A DNA stretch of 64,000 nt from Alphaproteobacteria bacterium (GTDB lineage Bacteria > Pseudomonadota > Alphaproteobacteria > CALKHQ01). A program made the translations under genes and the position numbers. The DNA is taken from the NCBI GenBank assembly GCA_041396705.1, contig JAWKYB010000015.1:71570-135569 (forward strand), in the 5' to 3' direction. Below the pieces are notes generated by a model that made no database searches, was not told the DNA's origin, and saw only the letters and a program-made list of their open reading frames with translations. This document shows positions 42,401 through 50,871 of this stretch, piece after piece (the stretch's first letter is position 1; each line of letters starts with the position of its first letter).

Positions 42401-42677
42401 GGCGAACGGCGGGTTCGAAGCGCTGGAAATGGAGCAGGACTGCGAGGGCGACATCGACCTGCTGCTCAGCGACGTCGTGATGCCTGAGCTCGGCGGCTTC
42501 GAGGTTGCCCAGATGATCCGGGCCAGCCGGCCGGACATCAAGGTCGTGTTCATGTCCGGCTATCCGAACCGCGGCCAGGCGGCGGACGAACGCATGCCCG
42601 ACGGTGCAGTATTCCTGCAGAAACCGGTCCGGCCCGACCGCCTCGCCCAATCGCTTCGCATGGAGCTGGACTCATGA
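39453..42677 (+). CDS. CHASE-GAF-PAS hybrid sensor histidine kinase
   Basis: 1074 aa. TM1 (PIVAVVLGLLVTAVVTAI, 22-40), CHASE-type periplasmic domain (about 60-300), TM2 (GPIAWAAIGLILTAVLGTYI, 330-350), a coiled coil, GAF (about 410-560; FAMGEGLVGATA), PAS (570-690), HisKA with H712 in TGGIAHDFNN, HATPase (NLVVNARDAMPGG, HGQGIPPDV, GTGLGLPMV) and a C-terminal receiver with D1007 (LLLSDVVMPELGG). The HDFNN H-box type often serves as a phosphorelay with its own receiver. ATG 39453 gives the membrane segment; the gene ends with an ATGA overlap with the next kinase. Ligand unknown. Confidence 0.9.
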   Translation: MNGKPSTKARGVRGQRGSNTGPIVAVVLGLLVTAVVTAITGRDHWHATLDELYDHRARPFAMLLEGDVERQIGHVRALAATYTSYRTPSRNEFADLVSITLDNFDGIRALEWVPRVEAPLRQSFEQAARHDGLADFAFREIGPDGPQVAVGRRDEYYPVFLVEPLYGNEQALGLDLASNPERREAMDLARDMAQPIATRPLRLVQEAGEDFGFLVFHPVFRGNTVPITLDDRQRRLAGFTVGVFSVDELVRATIGSFEFGDDLDFHLYDASVPAAELPMLHWRHDERETVEQSSEDLIAGESWSTSFDVAGRRWKVVFVPREPGLADYLGPGPIAWAAIGLILTAVLGTYIASTGRRTRKIAGLVAARTGELNRTNLDLRAEVSTRIAAETALAHQNAKLRLMQIIASAANDADTVRTALRVCVEEVCAFLGWPIGHAFVRAPGAPNTFVPSEIWHLSSPVLASEFVARTRTMRFAMGEGLVGATASTQRARWLHDVSEEPAFVRASVGDQPPRAALFLPVIARGEVVAVLEFFDLRPAMLDEQVLGLMNQIGLLVGRVAERETAAAELSAREEFTRLVTDSVPVVIFYVDSDHRLVFANRLFGAVLQRPLETLLGQPLLAIFGGEALAIIEPYIQAALSGDAQSFDVDAPPGAIFAGTWRSTYVPHRTADGHVAGFFGIATNVTERLQIERQLMHAQKMEAVGHLTGGIAHDFNNLLMIIDGYARRAADQLDRPDRARQSLQEVLNGTDRATELTRKLLTFSRRKAMEKRVFRVADEIGRNLDLIRRSVGERYEVVFADGGNGACVETDPGEFAQALLNLVVNARDAMPGGGKIEIALGSLRIDATAATKDNGSRRDLPVGRYVEVTVIDHGQGIPPDVLPHVFEPFYTTKDQGKGTGLGLPMVYGFATQSGGTAEIESVADVLTTARIVLPATDRELPQESAVPAVDCKGHGETILLVEDDTALLDLTESTLQSLGYNVLAANGGFEALEMEQDCEGDIDLLLSDVVMPELGGFEVAQMIRASRPDIKVVFMSGYPNRGQAADERMPDGAVFLQKPVRPDRLAQSLRMELDS

Positions 42678-45600
42678 GCATCGGGCGCGGACGCCGAGAT
42701 GTCGGCGACGGTGCGGCGTGCGCGACGCGGCGCCGGCGCGAGGCGGGCATGCGGGCGATCGGCGTCACCGCCGCCAGGTCGCAGCTGCCGTCGCTTGTCG
42801 CGACCGCGCGATCCGGTGGCGGCCCGGTCGTGCTGTCGCGGCGCGGCAAGCCGGCAGCCGCTTTGGTGTCGCTGGACGACCTCGCGCTGATCCAGCAACG
42901 CAAGGCGTCGGTCGAGGCCGACCGCCAGGCGGAAATCTGGCGCGCGGCCAGCCTGTTCGAGGAAGCCGAGGTGCTGGCCAATGCGGGCTTCTTCGAATGG
43001 AACGAGCCGCTGCTGCGCTTGTACCTACTGTTCGCCCGGACTGGCGCGCATCTTCGGCGTGACCCAAGCGAAATTCATCGCCCAGAACGCATCCCGCGAA
43101 GGCTCGCTGCAGTCGGTGCATCCGGCCGACCGGGACCGGGTCGCCGCGGCGTATCTCCACCAGTCCGCAACCGGTTGCGGCTTCGACATCAAGTACCGGC
43201 TGGTCCGGCCCGACGGCGAGGTTCGCCAGGTTCACGCCACGGCCAGCGCGATCAACGACGCCAGGGCAGGCTCGAGCGGTCCATCGGCTTCATCCAGGAC
43301 ATCACCGAGCGCCAGCAGCGAAACCGCGCTGCGCGAGAGCCAGGCGAGGCTGTCGGCGATCTTCGATCACGCGCCGATGGGCATCATCGTCAAGGACGCC
43401 GAAGGCCGGTACGTCCAGGTCAATCACTATATCGAGCGGCTGTGGGGAACCACGACCCAGCAAATCCAGGGCATGGCGCCGGTTCCCGAGAACGCCGCGA
43501 TCGCCCACGCGCACGACATGCAGGTTCTGCGCACCGGCGAGGTCGTCGAACAGGAATACAGCCGGACCGTCGGCGATGCGCCGCACGTATTCCAGGCGAT
43601 CAAATTCCCGATCCACAACGAGTCCGACGCGATCACCGGCGTCGGCGCGATCGTGCTGGATGTCACCCACCGTCGTCAGGCCGAACAGGCGCTGCTCGTC
43701 GCGCACCACCGGCTGGAACAGCGGGTTGCCGAGCGCACGACCGCGCTGGTCGAAGCGAACCGGTCGATGAAGGAGGCACAGGGCCGGCTGACCGACGCGA
43801 TCGAAAGCATCTCGGAAGGCTTCGTCCTGTTCGACGCGGACGAGCGGCTGGTGATCTGCAACACCACCTTCCGCCAGCTCTACCCCGATCTGGCGCAAAG
43901 CCTCGTGCCCGGGGCGAGCCTGCAGGAGCTGGCCTCCACCATCGGCGCGACCGACGTCGGCGTCTCCGCACCGCAAGGCGACGGCGCGCAGTCGCCGGCT
44001 CGGCAGCAACTGCGCTGGCTCGGCGCGGAACCGTTGGAGCAGCAGCTGGCCGACGGCCGTTGGGTGCTGGTCAGCAACCACCGGACGCGCGAAGGCGGCA
44101 TCGTCGGCATCCACACCGAAATCACCGCGCGCAAGCTGGCCGAACGGCAGCTGCGCGACAGCGAGGCGTTGAAGTCGACCATCCTGCAGTCCGCCGTGGA
44201 CTCCATCGTCTCGATCGACATCGAGGGCAAGGTCATCGAATGGAACGCCGCGGCCGAGCGCACATTCGGCTACAGCCGCAGCGAGGCGATCGGGCAATCC
44301 ATGCCGGACCTGATCGTGCCCGAGCGCTCTCGACAGATGCACCGCAACGCGCATGCGGCCTATGTCCGCTCCGGCCGCACCGGCGGTCTGCGGCGCTTCT
44401 TCGAGACCGAGGCGATGCGCAAGGACGGATCCGAGTTCCCGGTTGCCATCGCGGTCCACGCCAACAACAACGGCTCGCATCACGTCATCACCGCTTATCT
44501 GACGGACCTGACCGAGCGGCGAAAGGCGGAAGAGCAGCTGCGCCAGGTGCAGAAGATGGATGCCGTCGGCCAGCTCACCGGCGGCATCGCGCACGACTTC
44601 AACAACCTGCTGATGGTGGTCGAGGGCTATGCCCGCATGGCGCAGAAGCACCTCGCCGACGAGGAAAAGGCCAGCGCGGCGCTCGAGCATGTGCTGACGG
44701 CGGCCGACAAGGCCGCCAACCTGACACGCCAGCTGCTGTCGTTCAGCCGGCGCCAGCTGATCGAGAAGAAGGTGTTCCGCGCCGACGAGGAACTCCAGCG
44801 AACCAGCCATCTGCTGACGCGCTCGCTCGGCGAACTGTACTCGCTGCGGCTGGATATCGCCGACGAAGCCCTGTTTGTCGAAACCGACCCGGGCGAATTC
44901 GGCAATGCCGTGCTGAACCTGGTTCTCAATGCCCGCGACGCGATGCCCAAGGGCGGCGAGATCACAATCGCCGCGCGCGCCGTCAGCTTCGGCGACGACG
45001 GTGGCGCCTGGCCACAGGGCCTGCCCAAGGAAGGCCCCTATGTCGCCGTGGAGGTCCGCGACCGCGGCCATGGCATCCCACAGGACACGCTGGCCCACAT
45101 CTTCGAGCCGTTCTTCACCACCAAGGGCACCGGCAAGGGCACCGGCCTCGGCCTGTCGATGGTCTACGGCTTTGCGCATCAGTCGGGCGGCACGGTCGGC
45201 GTCGACAGCGCCGTCGGGCACGGCAGCACATTCGTCATCTACCTGCCGTTCAGCCGCGCGCGACCGGAGCAGAGCGAGCTGGCCGCATCGGCGGAACTGA
45301 AGGGCAAGGGCGAGACGATCCTGCTGGTCGAGGACGACGCCGATCTGCTCGAGCTGACGCGCGAGACACTGACCGATCTCGGCTACAACGTGCTGACAGC
45401 GGGCAACGGCTTCGAAGCGCTGGAGGTGGACGAAGAGCACGACGGCGCCATCGACCTCGTCATCTCCGACGTGGTGATGCCGTCGATGGGCGGCCTCGAA
45501 CTGGCGGAGATGATCCGCGAGACGCGGCCCGACACCCGCGTGATCCTGATATCGGGCTACTCGGCCGCCAGCGGCGATCGGGCCGACGGAAAGGCCGGCG

Positions 45601-45704
45601 CGGCGGCGCAATTCCTGCAGAAGCCGGTCAAGCCGGAGCGGTTGGCGCAGGCCGTGCGCAACCAGCTCGAAATTTCCCGCAGTGCCGCCCACGTCCGCGC
45701 ATAG
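42674..45704 (+). pseudogene. Phd/YefM-like domain fused to PAS hybrid histidine kinase, frameshifted
   Basis: Reads as one gene only if three frame changes are allowed. Residues from ATG 42749 (MRAIGVTAARSQLPSLVATARSG..VVLSRRGKPAAALVSLDDLALI) look like a Phd/YefM antitoxin fold; then a coiled coil and a PAS start (AGFFEWNEPLLR). The frame must shift near 43020 to TYCSPGLARIFG, back near 43262 to GRLERSIGFIQDITER, and again near 43320 to ETALRESQARLSAIFDHAP. After that the frame is intact: PAS domains, HisKA (GGIAHDFNN, His codon 44592), HATPase (VLNARDAMPKGG, GTGLGLSMVYG) and a receiver (VISDVVMPSMGG). It overlaps the previous kinase gene (ATGA). It could be decayed or the sequence could have indel errors. 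Confidence 0.8.
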
Positions 45705-45738
45705 CCTGCGCCGCTCTGTAGCTGCAATGCCGGCAGAT

Positions 45739-45812
45739 TGGCTGGGGGACCTGGATTCGAACCAGGACTAAGCGGGTCAGAGCCGCTCGTTCTACCGTTA
45801 AACTATCCCCCA
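45739..45812 (-). tRNA. tRNA-Gln (CUG)
   Basis: 74-nt cloverleaf on the minus strand: acceptor TGGGGGA/TCCCCCA, anticodon stem AGCGG/CCGCT with loop CTCTGAC (anticodon CTG), T stem CCTGG/CCAGG with loop TTCGAAT, G73 and encoded CCA. U1-A72 and G73 agree with bacterial tRNA-Gln. Confidence 0.95.
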
Positions 45813-45998
45813 GCATGGGGATGCGCCCCGGCGCCTGGCGGCGCGGGCGATGGGCGGGGGTGTTAGCATGGTGCTCCCGCCCGGGCAATCCCCTTGATCG
45901 GCGATGGCACGGCCCCCGCCGGGCGCGTCGGTCAACTCTTTTTGGCTGGCGAAGGCGGGGCTGTTGCGGGCATGCTGCTCCCCTGGGGGAAGGAGCGG

Positions 45999-47126
45999 AT
46001 GACGATGAGGAGCGAGGGCCTGATGTCGGGCCGGGCGCCGAGCCCCCAGGCCGGTCCGCCCGGTGGCCAGTCTGCCGGGGCCTTTGCGCGCCAGCCCGAT
46101 CCGCCGGCGCGGCGACCGGCGGCACGGGGCCGCAGCCGTGGCGCCCGTGGCGACGGCATGGCCTATGCCGCCATCGACCTCGGCACCAACAACTGCCGCC
46201 TGCTGGTGGCCGAGCCGCTGTCGGCCCGGCCCGGCGGCCAGCGTTTCCGGGTCATCGACGCCTTCTCGCGCATCGTGCGGCTGGGCGAGGGCCTGCAGCA
46301 GAACGGCGTGCTGTCGCAGCCGGCGATGGACCGCGCCATCCGCGCGCTCGGCATCTGCGCGCGCAAGGTCAGCCAGTACAACATCGCCGGCCAGCAGGCA
46401 GTTGCCACCGAGGCCTGCCGACGGGCGGCGAATTGCGAGGAGTTCCTCGATCGCGCGCGGGCGGAGACCGGGCTCGATCTCACCATCATCGACGTACAGG
46501 AGGAAGCGGCGCTGGCGGTCACCGGTTGCTGCGAGCTGCTCGACCGCAACGTGCCCTATGCCGTCATCTTCGACATCGGCGGCGGCTCGACCGAGGTGAT
46601 CTGGATCGCGGTGCCGACCGAGCCCGGCGCGGAACCGCACATCCTGGCCACGCTGTCGGTGCCGACCGGCGTCGTCACATTGGCCGAGACGTTCGGCGGC
46701 GACCGCATCACCGACGGTGTGTTCGAGGAGATGGTCGGCGCGGTCGCCGACGCGCTGGAGCCGTTCGAGCGGCAGAACGGCATCGGCCGCCACATCGGCG
46801 ACGACGCGGTGCAGATGATCGGCACCTCCGGCACCGTCACCACGCTTGCCGGCCTGCGGCTCGGCCTCAGGCGCTACGACCGCCGCCGGGTCGACGGCAC
46901 CTATCTGGCGTTCACCGACGCCCGCGCCGTCACCGGCCGCCTGCTGGAACTCGACTATGCCGGCCGCGCCGCCCAGCCCTGCATCGGCCAGGACCGCGCC
47001 GACCTCGTGGTCGCCGGCTGCGCCATCCTGGAAGCGATCTGCCGCAGCTGGCCGGTCGGCAACCTGCGGGTGGCCGACCGCGGCCTGCGCGAAGGAATCT
47101 TGCACCGGCTGATGCCGGCCGCGTAA
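45999..47126 (+). CDS. Ppx/GppA-family phosphatase
   Basis: 375 aa from ATG 45999, preceded by GGAAGGAGCGG. The N-terminal ~50 residues are Pro/Arg-rich and disordered; the ASKHA core opens YAAIDLGTNNCRLLVAE (phosphate-binding loop), continues with VATEACRRAANCEEFLDRARAETGLDLTIID and FDIGGGSTEVIW, and ends NLRVADRGLREGIL. The enzyme may be an exopolyphosphatase or pppGpp hydrolase. In Alphaproteobacteria this gene is typically just upstream of rlmE, as here (54 bases), consistent with one operon. Confidence 0.9.
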   Translation: MTMRSEGLMSGRAPSPQAGPPGGQSAGAFARQPDPPARRPAARGRSRGARGDGMAYAAIDLGTNNCRLLVAEPLSARPGGQRFRVIDAFSRIVRLGEGLQQNGVLSQPAMDRAIRALGICARKVSQYNIAGQQAVATEACRRAANCEEFLDRARAETGLDLTIIDVQEEAALAVTGCCELLDRNVPYAVIFDIGGGSTEVIWIAVPTEPGAEPHILATLSVPTGVVTLAETFGGDRITDGVFEEMVGAVADALEPFERQNGIGRHIGDDAVQMIGTSGTVTTLAGLRLGLRRYDRRRVDGTYLAFTDARAVTGRLLELDYAGRAAQPCIGQDRADLVVAGCAILEAICRSWPVGNLRVADRGLREGILHRLMPAA

Positions 47127-47180
47127 GACTGGGCGCGACGGCGGGCCAGGGCCCGCACCTTGATCGTCCGGAACCCGCCC

Positions 47181-47867
47181 ATGCCCCGCAGCGTCAACCG
47201 CCGCGACCTGTCCGTACGGGTCAAGACCGCGCGCGGCCGCAAGATCTCGTCGGTGCGCTGGCTGCAACGCCAGCTGAACGACCCCTATGTCGCCGAGGCC
47301 AAGCGCCGCGGCTTGCGTTCGCGCGCCGCGTTCAAACTGATCGAGATCGACGACAAGTTCCATATCCTGAAGCCGGGCATGGCGGTGCTCGATCTCGGAG
47401 CCGCGCCGGGCGGCTGGTCGCAGGTCGCGGCGGAACGGGTCGGCCCGTCCGGCAAGGTGGTTGCCGTCGACATCCGGCCGATGGATCCCCTGCCCGACGT
47501 CGTGTTCATCCAGGCCGACATCACGGAGCAGGCGACCGAGCAGGCCGCGCGCGCAGCGCTGGGCCGGGCGCCCGACGTGGTGTTGAGCGACATGGCCTCG
47601 AGCGCGACCGGGCACGCGCAGACCGATCACCTGCGCACGATGGCGCTGGTCGAGGCGGCGCTGGACTGCGCGCTTTCGATGCTGGCGCCCGGCGGCAGCT
47701 TCGTCGCCAAGGTGCTGCAGGGCGGCACCCAGGCGGAGCTGCTGGCGCAGATGAAGCACCGTTTCGCCCGGGTCAAGCATGCGAAGCCGCCGGCCAGCCG
47801 GTCGGATTCGGCCGAGATGTACGTGGTCGCGACCGGCTATCGGCGGGCGGCGGACGCGGAGACGTGA
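47181..47867 (+). CDS. rlmE: 23S rRNA (uridine-2'-O)-methyltransferase RlmE (FtsJ/RrmJ)
   Basis: 228-aa SAM methyltransferase that methylates U2552 in the A-loop. Diagnostic: RGLRSRAAFKLIEID with the catalytic Lys, MAVLDLGAAPGGWSQVAAE (SAM motif I), VVLSDMASSATGH (catalytic Asp), GGSFVAKVLQGG (catalytic Lys) and SAEMYVVATGYR (catalytic Glu region). An N-terminal basic extension (RSVNRRDLSVRVKTARGRK) precedes the core. ATG 47181 chosen over an upstream TTG. The stop overlaps the Nudix gene start (GTGA). Confidence 0.94.
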   Translation: MPRSVNRRDLSVRVKTARGRKISSVRWLQRQLNDPYVAEAKRRGLRSRAAFKLIEIDDKFHILKPGMAVLDLGAAPGGWSQVAAERVGPSGKVVAVDIRPMDPLPDVVFIQADITEQATEQAARAALGRAPDVVLSDMASSATGHAQTDHLRTMALVEAALDCALSMLAPGGSFVAKVLQGGTQAELLAQMKHRFARVKHAKPPASRSDSAEMYVVATGYRRAADAET

Positions 47868-48697
47868 CCGGCGCCACGTCCTCGGCGCGGCGGCTCGACG
47901 ACGCGTTCATCGCCGCGGTCAACCGGCGCTTCAGCGGCCGCGCGGTGCTGGTCGCGCAGGTGGACGACCCGCCGGAGCCGCGTGAGGTGGGGCCGGCGCC
48001 GCTGTCCGGGCCGATCGCGGAATCGCGTCTGCGCTGGCTCGACCGGCTGGCGGCGGAAGGCCGGCCGAACGAGCCGCACGCGATGCTGCGCGCCACCGGC
48101 GACCTCACCGCCCATGCCGACTATTCGGTGATCGATTTCGCCACCGTCTGCGCCATCCGCGAGACCGGCGCGTGGCCGCCGATCCTCAGCGGCGGCGCCC
48201 TCGCCGTCTGCCGCGCCCGCGGACGGGTGCTGCTGCAGCGCCGCAGCCGCTGGGTCTCGACCTATCCCGGCTGCCTCGACATCGTCGGCGGTGCCTTCCA
48301 GCCGCCCGTCGGCGGTGCCTGCGGCGATGCCGATCTTCGCGCCACCATCGCGCGCGAGTTCGTCGAGGAAACCGGCATCGCCGTCGACTGCGGCGGCGCG
48401 GTGCCTGCGGTGATCGCCGGCCAGCTCCGCGTCGGCTTCACCGGCTATGTCCAGCTTGGTCTCGATGTGGCGGCCGACGACCTCGACCGCGCGGCGCCGA
48501 CCCAGGAGGGCGCGCTGTCCGCCTTCGACGCCGAGGCCCTGGCCGAGGCGCTGTCGGGCCCGGAAGAGGACTGGGTGCCGACGGCGCGCCTGCATGTGCT
48601 GGCCTGGCTGGCGCTCGGCGCGCGCGCCGTTGCGTCCGGCACCGATACCGGTGCGGTGTTCCCGGACCAGACCGTCGCGCGGCTGCTCGCCGGTTGA
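47864..48697 (+). CDS. Nudix-family hydrolase
   Basis: 277 aa by GTG start overlapping the rlmE stop. A Nudix box in the middle reads GGAFQPP, an insert, then LRATIAREFVEETGI, keeping the REx2EE metal-binding core; the insert between the Gly and the helix is longer than usual. Preceded by SGGALAVCRARGRVLLQRRSRW, typical of the first strands. The N-terminal 110 residues are not recognisable, and could be a substrate-specific domain. Substrate probably a nucleoside diphosphate derivative. Confidence 0.82.
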   Translation: MTGATSSARRLDDAFIAAVNRRFSGRAVLVAQVDDPPEPREVGPAPLSGPIAESRLRWLDRLAAEGRPNEPHAMLRATGDLTAHADYSVIDFATVCAIRETGAWPPILSGGALAVCRARGRVLLQRRSRWVSTYPGCLDIVGGAFQPPVGGACGDADLRATIAREFVEETGIAVDCGGAVPAVIAGQLRVGFTGYVQLGLDVAADDLDRAAPTQEGALSAFDAEALAEALSGPEEDWVPTARLHVLAWLALGARAVASGTDTGAVFPDQTVARLLAG

Positions 48698-49188
48698 CGC
48701 GCCGGAAAGGTTCGGTTCACGCTCTTTGTGCCACAATTGCAGTCGAAATTGGTCATGATCGGCCGGCTTGGCCGGTCATCGGTTTGCGCACCGGCACGCC
48801 GGGTGCGCCCCAGGCGACGCGGATTTGCTGCATTTTCCGCGTCCTCCGCCGGGTGTACGGGACCCAAGAAGGGCGCCCGTACACCCGGTTCAACCCTGCC
48901 GCGGCGCATGCGACGAAGCGGCTAGCCGAGGCAGCCGGACCCCATTTCCTCCGCACGCTCTCCTTCGCAGACCCGGCGTCCCGACAGCGGATCGCGCTTG
49001 TCGGTGCCCGTCACGGCATCTGACGGCGGCTACGGAAGCCACATCGGGTCCCGCTTGCGGCCGGGCCGGCGCGCGTGCCGATTGAACCCGGTCGCATCTT
49101 GCTGTCAGCTAGGGCCGAGCGCCGTCCGCGTGGACGGCCTCGCGCCCGGCGTCTCGCACGCCCGCAAACGGGCTCAAGGGGAGGAAAA
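48698..49188. other. Intergenic region with a long inverted repeat
   Basis: 491 bases with no convincing gene between the Nudix gene and the PanB-like gene. The main feature is the hairpin at 48849-48888, given separately. The last 30 bases contain the ribosome site agggaggaaa type (aggggaggaaaa) of the downstream gene. I see no riboswitch pattern I can name. Confidence 0.6.
48849..48888. repeat. Perfect 13-bp inverted repeat
   Basis: ccgggtgtacggg (48849-48861) and cccgtacacccgg (48876-48888) are perfect complements around a 14-base loop. No T-run follows, so it is not an ordinary terminator. It may be a regulator site or an RNA hairpin upstream of the PanB-like gene. Confidence 0.6.
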
Positions 49189-50016
49189 ATGCGACCGAAG
49201 GCCATGACCGAACTGCCGCCGATGAACCGGACACGCAAGACCGTGGCCGACATGCTCGCGATGAAGGGCCGGCAGAAGATCAAGATGCTGTTCGTCGACA
49301 AGGTCGAGGAGGCGGAAGCCGCCGCCGAGGCGGGGATCGACATGCTGTCGATCATCGACCCGATCTGGACCCCGCGCATGCGCGAGGCGGCCGGCAACTG
49401 CTTCGTCCAGGTCGGCCTGCTCTATGGCGAGCTGGTCACCGCCGACGACTACATGCGTGCGGCGTTCGACGCCATGGGCATCGGCGCCGACTGCGTCTAT
49501 TGCGCCGCGAGCCTGACTACGATCGCGAAGCTGGCGGCCGAGGGGATACCGGTGGTCAGCCACGTCGGGCTGGTGCCGTCGCGGCGCACCTGGACCGGCG
49601 GCTTCAAGGCGGTCGGCAAGACCGCCGACAGCGCGTTGAAGGTGTTCCGCGACGTCAAGGCGCTGGAGGACGCCGGCGCCTTCGCGGCCGAGCTCGAGGT
49701 GGTGCCGGGCCGGGTCGGCGACGAGATCACCAAGCGGACCCGGATGCTGATGCTGGGCATGGGCGGTGGCGCCGGCGCGGACGCGCAATATCTGTTCGCC
49801 GAGGACGTGCTGGGCTACACCCGCGGCCATCGCCCGCGCCATGCCAAGGTCTATCGCGACTTCCGCACGGAATACGACCGACTGCAGCGCGAGCGGGTTG
49901 CCGCGTTCAAGGAGTTCATCGCAGACGTGGAGTCGGGCGCCTATCCCGAGGACGGGCATCTGGTGCCGATCGACGATGCCGAGTTCGCGGCGTTCATGAA
50001 GGGCCTGCCGCGCTGA
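49189..50016 (+). CDS. Ketopantoate hydroxymethyltransferase (PanB)-like protein
   Basis: 275-aa TIM barrel related to PanB of pantothenate synthesis. Resemblance: KIKMLFVDKVEEAEAAAEAGIDML at the first strand, GIPVVSHVGLVPSR (cf. HxGLTPQ in PanB) and AAELEVVP with the catalytic-region Glu. But the Mg-binding Asp of PanB (in the VADLPF segment) is not seen; QVGLLYGE stands there. So it may be a different barrel enzyme of the phosphoenolpyruvate mutase/isocitrate lyase type. No panC or panD is next to it. GGGGAGGAAAAA ahead of the ATG is an excellent ribosome site. Confidence 0.75.
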   Translation: MRPKAMTELPPMNRTRKTVADMLAMKGRQKIKMLFVDKVEEAEAAAEAGIDMLSIIDPIWTPRMREAAGNCFVQVGLLYGELVTADDYMRAAFDAMGIGADCVYCAASLTTIAKLAAEGIPVVSHVGLVPSRRTWTGGFKAVGKTADSALKVFRDVKALEDAGAFAAELEVVPGRVGDEITKRTRMLMLGMGGGAGADAQYLFAEDVLGYTRGHRPRHAKVYRDFRTEYDRLQRERVAAFKEFIADVESGAYPEDGHLVPIDDAEFAAFMKGLPR

Positions 50017-50094
50017 TGCTGCGAATGTCCGGCGCCGCGCGTCGCGGCGCCGGAACCGGCCGGTTCCGGCTCGTGGCGCAACCAGGCGGGTGCC

Positions 50095-50358
50095 ATGCGG
50101 ATCTTGGCCGTTGCGGTGTTGCCGGTTTGGCTCCACACCGGTTCGGGCCAGGCGCAGATCGACGCGCACATGCTGCAGCAGATCGAGAGCCGGCTCGCCG
50201 CACTTCGGGCGGAATACGCCGACGGCGAGCGACAGCGCCCCGAACCGACGGCGAAGCTGGAGGAGCTCGACCACGTCACGCTGCGCATCGCCGGTGCGCC
50301 GCAGGTCCTCCAGGGCGTGATCGATGGGGCCGAGGCCGAGGCGCCGATGGCCGTCTGA
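50095..50358 (+). CDS. Short secreted protein, unknown function
   Basis: 87 aa, not recognised. A short hydrophobic N-terminus (RILAVAVLPVWLHTGSGQAQ) resembles a signal peptide; the rest is a helical, charged segment (MLQQIESRLAALRAEYADGERQRPEP). Follows the PanB-like gene by 78 bases on the same strand. Expression is not assured by sequence. Confidence 0.5.
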   Translation: MRILAVAVLPVWLHTGSGQAQIDAHMLQQIESRLAALRAEYADGERQRPEPTAKLEELDHVTLRIAGAPQVLQGVIDGAEAEAPMAV

Positions 50359-50430
50359 TACGACCCCCGGCAAGAAGCGGATCGATCGGTCCGCAAAGCG
50401 GTCGAGCGTGACCGCGGCCGACTGCGCCGC

Positions 50431-50871
50431 CTACAGCCGTGGCAGGCGGGCGGTGTGGAACCAGAAGCGCTCGATCGAAGCCAGCACGGTGTCGAAGCCG
50501 TCCATGCCGTGCGGCTTGGTCACATAGCAGTTGGCATGGGCCTGGTAGCTGCGGGTGACGTCGGCCTCGTCGTCGGAACTGGTCATCACCACGACGGGAA
50601 TGGTCTTCAGGTCGTCGTCGGCCTTGATCTCCTGCAGCACCTCGCGGCCGTCGGTGCCGGGCAGGTTGAGGTCGAGCAGGATCAGCTGCGGACGCTTGGA
50701 ACGCTCGAAACCGGCGGCGCGGCGCAGGTAGCGGATCGCCTTGTCGCCGTCGTCGACCACGCTCAGCACGTTGCTGAGCCCGCTGCGCCGCAGCGCCTCG
50801 CGCGTCAGCAGCACGTCGCCGGGGTTGTCCTCAACCAGAAGAATGCTGATCGCCTCAGGACCCTGGTCCAT
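50431..50871 (-). CDS. Response regulator (Rcp1-like receiver)
   Basis: 146-aa single receiver: ISILLVEDNPGDVLLTREALRR, D67 (LILLDLNLPGTDG), VVMTSSDDE switch, YVTKPHGMDGF with the conserved Lys, and a C-terminal helix extension. The LVEDNPGDV and LDLNLPG(T/M)DG wording is typical of Rcp1-like receivers that pair with phytochrome- or PAS-type kinases. Its start lies inside the 3' end of the MASE1 kinase gene (17-base overlap), so they are surely a kinase-receiver pair. Confidence 0.92.
   Translation of the reverse strand: MDQGPEAISILLVEDNPGDVLLTREALRRSGLSNVLSVVDDGDKAIRYLRRAAGFERSKRPQLILLDLNLPGTDGREVLQEIKADDDLKTIPVVVMTSSDDEADVTRSYQAHANCYVTKPHGMDGFDTVLASIERFWFHTARLPRL

Noticed and set aside
42749..42920. 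A stand-alone Phd antitoxin gene with a toxin partner
   Set aside because: The frame continues without a stop into the kinase linker, and no RelE/Doc/PIN-like toxin gene flanks it.
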